This document shows, one piece after another, positions 59,516 through 64,000 of a DNA stretch of 64,000 bases. The stretch comes from Gonapodya prolifera JEL478 (Eukaryota > Monoblepharomycota > Monoblepharidomycetes > Monoblepharidales > Gonapodyaceae). Numbering within the stretch: the first letter of the stretch is position 1; each line of letters begins with the position of its first letter. Made by a program: the position numbers and the translations under genes. Below the pieces are notes generated by a model that was not told where the DNA came from, did no database searches, and worked only from the letters and a program-made list of their open reading frames with translations. The DNA lies in contig KQ965736.1 in assembly GCA_001574975.1 (NCBI GenBank), forward strand, positions 414,910 through 478,909, read 5' to 3'.

Positions 59516-61600
59516 TCAAGCGAAATGAGGAACATTGAGAACCTGCATCTTCGTCGTCGTTCCCTCCAGGAAACCAATATTCTGACCGGACGTAACGACA
59601 ACAATATCACCAGGCTTCGCAAGGCCCAGCTCTACGATAAACCGCACAGTCTCGTATAAGATGGTCTCAGGGGATCCAGGGTGGTAATAAGGAACAATCC
59701 CGAAAGATACCCCCATCTGGCGAGCAGTCTGACGAATCAGAGTGGCGACAATGATAGGGATGCTAGGTCGATATTTAGAAATCAGGCGCGCTGTGCCTCC
59801 AAACTCAGTTACTGCAATGATGCAGGCAGCCCCGACCTGCCGTGCGCACAGCACAGCAGACGAAGCAATCGACTCAGAGATGCCAATAGGCTTGGGGATT
59901 GTGCGCATGAGCTTGGCTTGCCATTCGACGTAATTATTGCCTTTCTCCGCGTGCCAGGAAATTCGCCTCATCGTGGTGACAGCCTCGATCATGAACTTTC
60001 CGATAGCAGTCTCAGCAGACAGGATAAGGCCATCAGCTCCATCGAGAACCGCGTTAGCAACGTCTGCCGCTTCAGATCGAGATGGTCTAGGATGGTCCTT
60101 CATAGACTCCAGCATCTGGTTGCTGACGAGCACCGGTTTACCGGCAGTGTTTGCCTGCAAAAAAATGGTGTCTTGTGTTGACACATACACAAAATGCTTC
60201 GAGTTCGTTCACACACCATTGCGATGACTTGCTTTTGAGCAGATGTGACATACTCCACATCGACTTCAGCTCCGAGATACCCTCTGTCGATGACAATTCC
60301 ATCGCTAATTTTCAGAATCGCCTCGAAGTTCTCCAAACTGCGTTCGTTCTCAATCTTTGAGAGGAGCTTCGTGCGGGAGTTCCCAAGTAACAGACTTGTT
60401 TGGAGGACCGATCTAGTCATTCAATTTCGACAATAATGCGAATTTGACCCTTACCGGACCTCTTGTACATCGTCCAGGTTCCGAATACAGGATACACTGA
60501 CAAAGTCGGCTTGGTTGTCGAGCGCAAACTTCAAGTCCTGAGCGTCCTTGTCGGAGACGGCAGGAAGTTCCTCAATGACGTGAGATGGGAAGTTGATTCC
60601 CTTGTGGGGACCGAGAAGGCCACTGTTTTCCACAATACATCGCACGCCTTCGGGAACACGTTCCACCACGTTGAGAGCGATGAGTCCGTCATCCACGACT
60701 GAAAGAAGCTTAGAATAAGTCGGCGACTACGAATGAATTTCGTTTCTGGACTCACTGATCTTGTCACCGATTTCGACAAGTTTCTTCGTGTAAGTCGTAG
60801 CGACCTTTGCACGAGAGTGGTATGGCAACCTGAATCATTCGTGAAAGCGCATATCACTCACGCCCTTCTCGTCTCCTTCGTAATTTTCGTCGTTAATGAC
60901 ATAGAAGTCCTGACCAGCGATGAGTTGTACCGGCTTGTCACCCTTCAGCTTGCCAGTGCGAACTTTTGGCCCGTTGATGTCCACCCAAATTCCGACCTCC
61001 GCCGTCAGCTCCGTTTCCTCAAGGTAAGATCGGAGATCCTTGATGACTTGTAAGGCAAACTGGTGGAGAAGAACATTAAAGATAGCGACTGTAGTGAGAC
61101 TCTATATGGGACATAACTCTTCGCTCACCTCATGTGTGCAGTGGCTCATATTGAGACGAAAAACGCTCACGCCGAGGTTCACGAATTGAGCAATGGCCTC
61201 CTTCGAGGCGGACGCTTGACGAGTCCAGGGATCAAAGTCCATCCCCAACTCGTGGTGAAAAAAACATTGAAAATACACATACCTGGTCCGATTGTCGCGA
61301 CAATCTTCGTCTTTGTGAGGTTTGGAGCCTCTGCAGGTTCGTAGGAGGGACACATCAGCACGAATCTCCGGCCAATTACCCATTGTAGCTGCCGAAACGT
61401 ACCTCCATAAAACGCCGGGTGGAGTCTCGCTTTGCGATCCACGTCGGGCTTTTCGGCGAGCTCGTTGAGCTTGGCAATAGCCTGGTTTATGTCCGCTACG
61501 TTGTTGGGACAGATTGAAGAAACAGGACCGATAACATGAAGTCCCAAGGAGTTTCAGTCCAATTCGTGCGATTAAGCGCACCTGTGGTGTTACGAATCAT
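59516..61600 (-). CDS. Divergent pyruvate kinase-like protein
   Basis: The overall fold is pyruvate kinase. The first exon is ATG ATT CGT AAC ACC ACA G at 61,600, spliced to ADINQAIAKLNELAEKPD. Then come YEPAEAPNLTKTKIVATIGP, FRLNMSHCTHEV, VDINGPKVRTGKL, KTKLLSKIENERSLENFEA, DGIVIDRGYLGAEVDVEYV, NTAGKPVLVSNQMLESM, RSEAADVANAVLDGADGLIL and AETAIGKFMIEAV, ending at TGA 59,516. Lysine of SKIEN is kept, but several canonical catalytic positions differ: the DTKGPE block is DINGPK, the metal-binding aspartate of RGDLG is tyrosine (codon 60,277-60,279), and the threonine of ATQMLESM is asparagine. About seven introns. Glycolytic activity is doubtful; this may be a paralogue with another role. Confidence 0.83.
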
Positions 61601-61851
61601 GGTTGAAGAGGAAGAGAAAGATGGGAACGAGTTTGGGAAAGGGACCCTCACACCGGTCCAGGTCAGGTTCCAAAATCACCCGACTCAAGCCTCTCTCAAG
61701 CGAGCGGAAAATTTGTTGTGATGATGATACATTTAAAAGGGTGTGATAGATTTACAAGTCAAGAGTGTTAAACAACACCGTCGGTTAAAAGAATGCTCTT
61801 TTGTCGTATCTGTACCATCCAGCACTGATGAGCAAAACTCTGTTTACATGA

Positions 61852-64000
61852 TCACTTGCGCCCAGCGTGTTCCTTGTGTTCCTTGCGAAGCCTCTCCACC
61901 TCCTCGCGGATCCACTCATGCTTCAGGATCTGGAGGTCGCAAAGTGTCAAACAATGTGAAAGACCGACCATATTTGCACAAACTCACATCCTCAACTTTA
62001 ATCCTTCTGTGCTCGTCGTAAGTGAGCATTTTGCTGATCAAATCAGCGCATTCTTGAGAGGGGAAAGGAAAATGTGCAACGGCCCCGGCGTCAGGCGGTT
62101 TGCGATAAATTACCGAGTTTTCACACACACCACAGATTGAACGTCACACTCACGTCTGTCGATTTTCGTCGGGAACCGAAACTCTCCTTTCAAAATTTCC
62201 GCCTTGTTTTGGAACGGATTCTCCCCAAACACAATCGTGAACAGCAGCACGCCCAATGACCTGTATCGCACGAAGTCATTGTAGAGCGGCACATTATGGA
62301 ACCGCATGTTTCTCCACTGTCGCAGATCACTCACCACACCTCGGCCTCTGGGCCTCTGTAAGACTGCTTCCTCACAACCTCGGGTGATGCAAAATGGGTT
62401 GTTCCATTGAACTTAGTGAAGTAGTGTTCGCGGTGGGATGGGATACGTGAGGCCGAACCGAAGTCCACAAGCTTGATGTTATAGTCCGCGTCGATAACGA
62501 TGTTCTTTTGTATGGTAGAGAAGAAGAGAGGGAAGGGGGATGTTACTCTCGGAATTAGTAATAAAGAATATGTCAACACACCTCGTCCTTCAGATCCCTG
62601 TGAACGTACCCCCTTTGGTGGAGGTGATGTACCGCCATCGCAATTTGGGCAAAGATTTTCTTGCATGCGCGGTCGGAAAGCTGGACATCTGCAAGATGTT
62701 GGAAACACAACGAGTATGTGAACTACACCAATCTCTCGCTCTTATCCAGGCCTACTCACGAGCATCTGGTAGAGGGGTGCCGACAGATAGAAAATGTCAA
62801 GAAGTAAATGATTAGATCGAAACGTCAATATCACTCATTAACTCAAGGTTCGCAGTAGCTTCACCACTCACCAATACACTCGAACAAGTCACAGCTCGTT
62901 CTCCTCCTGATGCTCTTCTCCTGCTCTTCCGTCAGCCTGAATAGCGGACTGCACTCCATCTTCCCCTCTTGCGGGACAACCTTGACCCTCGGTGTTTGCC
63001 TCAGCCCAGGGTTTCGCTTGGGGTTCAACTCCGGGTTGCGCACGTCCCATTCGGTCCCGTGGAGTTCGGTGACGAGAAGGACGTATCGCTCGTCAGAAGC
63101 GTGCTCGACGTAGCGAATGACGCTAGGGTGGCGACACGATGCCAAGATGGAGATCTCGAGCGGCACTCGAGATGGGTGAAGCGATGAGTCTTGCGTCCAG
63201 AGATCAGAGGGGATCTTGTCGCGGGCGATGAACTTGATTGCCACCTGAAAGATAAAGATACGCGAGGTCGAAGTTGTCAGTTGGAATGCTTCGTCACACC
63301 AAAATAGCAAGTACTGTTGAAATTCAACCCACCTCTCTATCATCTGACAATCTCTTCGCCGTCATCACAAACCCAAACGCTCCATCTCCCAGCAACTGTC
63401 CGATCTTGTACTTCCCCTGCATTACTTCTGGCATAGATCTCTGACCCGAGAGCAGAGCAACGACTTCCGAGTGACGCTTGTTCCGTTCCTCGTCTTCCCC
63501 AACCGGTGGAGGTGGAGGTGTCCCGGGAGGCACTTTGACTGGCGCTGTGCGAGAAGGTACAGATTTCGAGACCCCGGAGGCGCCAGAAAATACTGCAGAG
63601 AGTGGGCGAGGCTGAGCGAGCAAGGGAGCAGGGCGGGGGATCACACGCGGGGTGTCTGAGTCATCCTTGGAGAGGAAGAGCCGTGGTTTGGAGGGAGGGA
63701 AAGAAGGGAAGGAACGTCGCTTTTTGTCGTCCGGGCGCGGAAGGGGAGGAGATGAGGAAGAGGATGCAGCCTGAGTCGGGGGTGCTTGAAGTGAGGCAGA
63801 CGAGCCTGTTAGCTCGGCACCCACACCAGACGCGACAGACGAGGAAGGTGATGTGTGCACAAGTGTGGTGGTGGATTTCGGTGCGGAGGGTGAAGCCTGG
63901 GAAAGCAGGTCGGCGATCGGGGAGACGAAGGAGGCGGAGCTCGATGACGGGACGACGAAGAGCGAGTGGCGTTGCGCTGGAGTGCGAGGAGAAGGGATGG
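61852..64000 (-). CDS. PAS-kinase-type Ser/Thr protein kinase, 5' incomplete
   Basis: The catalytic domain begins YKIGQLLGDGAFGFVMTAKR (about 63,345-63,400) and has VAIKFIARDKIPSDLW with the ATP-binding lysine, SRVPLEISILASCRHPSVIR, HRDLK-type loop followed by NIVIDADYNIKLVDFGSAS (about 62,450), NGTTHFASPEVVRKQSYRG, PEAEVWSLGVLLFTIVFGE and NPF. The YRGPEAEVWSLGV...ENPF pattern closely resembles PASK/Psk kinases, which sense nutrients and regulate sugar metabolism. The C-terminal lobe ends RLRKEHKEHAGRK at 61,852. A long Ser/Pro-rich region precedes the kinase and runs past the right edge; no PAS domain is visible inside the window. Several introns. Confidence 0.78.

Overview
The window is a gene-dense, intron-rich eukaryotic nuclear contig. 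Introns are short (mostly about 50-100 bp) with GT-AG ends, and many neighbours are only 80-400 bp apart. The gene set (ATP synthase subunit g, type I DAHP synthase, Sec2-type Rab GEF, Utp23, Vma22, TAF13, separase, PAS-kinase-like kinase), together with retained CLASP, ASCC2 and UBE2O, suggests an early-diverging fungus, perhaps a chytrid. That placement is inferred from protein character, not from a search.

Layout. 0-4.2 kb: 3' end of NC2-beta, argininosuccinate lyase, ALG6. 4.5-13.9 kb: CLASP, a two-module AAA ATPase of the AFG2/SPATA5L1 type, TAF13. 14-17.3 kb: ASCC2. 17.3-19.9 kb: no convincing gene. 19.9-21.8 kb: divergent CSL4/ATP20 pair; a CSL4 intron carries a tandem repeat that recurs inverted just past ATP20. 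21.9-22.9 kb: minisatellites. 23.3-30.1 kb: ALG2, DAHP synthase, Sec2-like GEF. 41.8-47.4 kb: VMA22, an orphan ORF, a 51-residue COX14-like microprotein, UTP23. 47.7-64 kb: UBE2O, separase, a divergent pyruvate kinase, and a PAS-kinase-type kinase running off the right edge.

The unusual part is 31.1-41.2 kb. At 33.6-39.3 kb lies an intron-free block that looks like a decayed endogenous giant-virus (NCLDV) fragment. It holds a VLTF3-like late transcription factor gene, an unknown acidic ORF just upstream of it, and on the other strand a glycosyltransferase broken by an in-frame TGA, an intact polysaccharide pyruvyl transferase-family gene, and a frameshifted gene with a HAD-like motif. Beside it is an intron-containing host-type gene with a PD-(D/E)XK-like motif, damaged at both ends. 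A 17-bp direct repeat brackets the whole 8.3 kb, and the right junction runs into a repeat-rich zone with a 47-bp inverted duplication and about 100-bp inverted arms.

The housekeeping genes do not form a pathway. Themes that recur are ER N-glycan assembly (ALG6, ALG2), chromosome segregation (CLASP, separase) and general transcription (NC2-beta, TAF13). Several divergent pairs share very short promoters. The pyruvate kinase is notable for lacking residues normally needed for catalysis.
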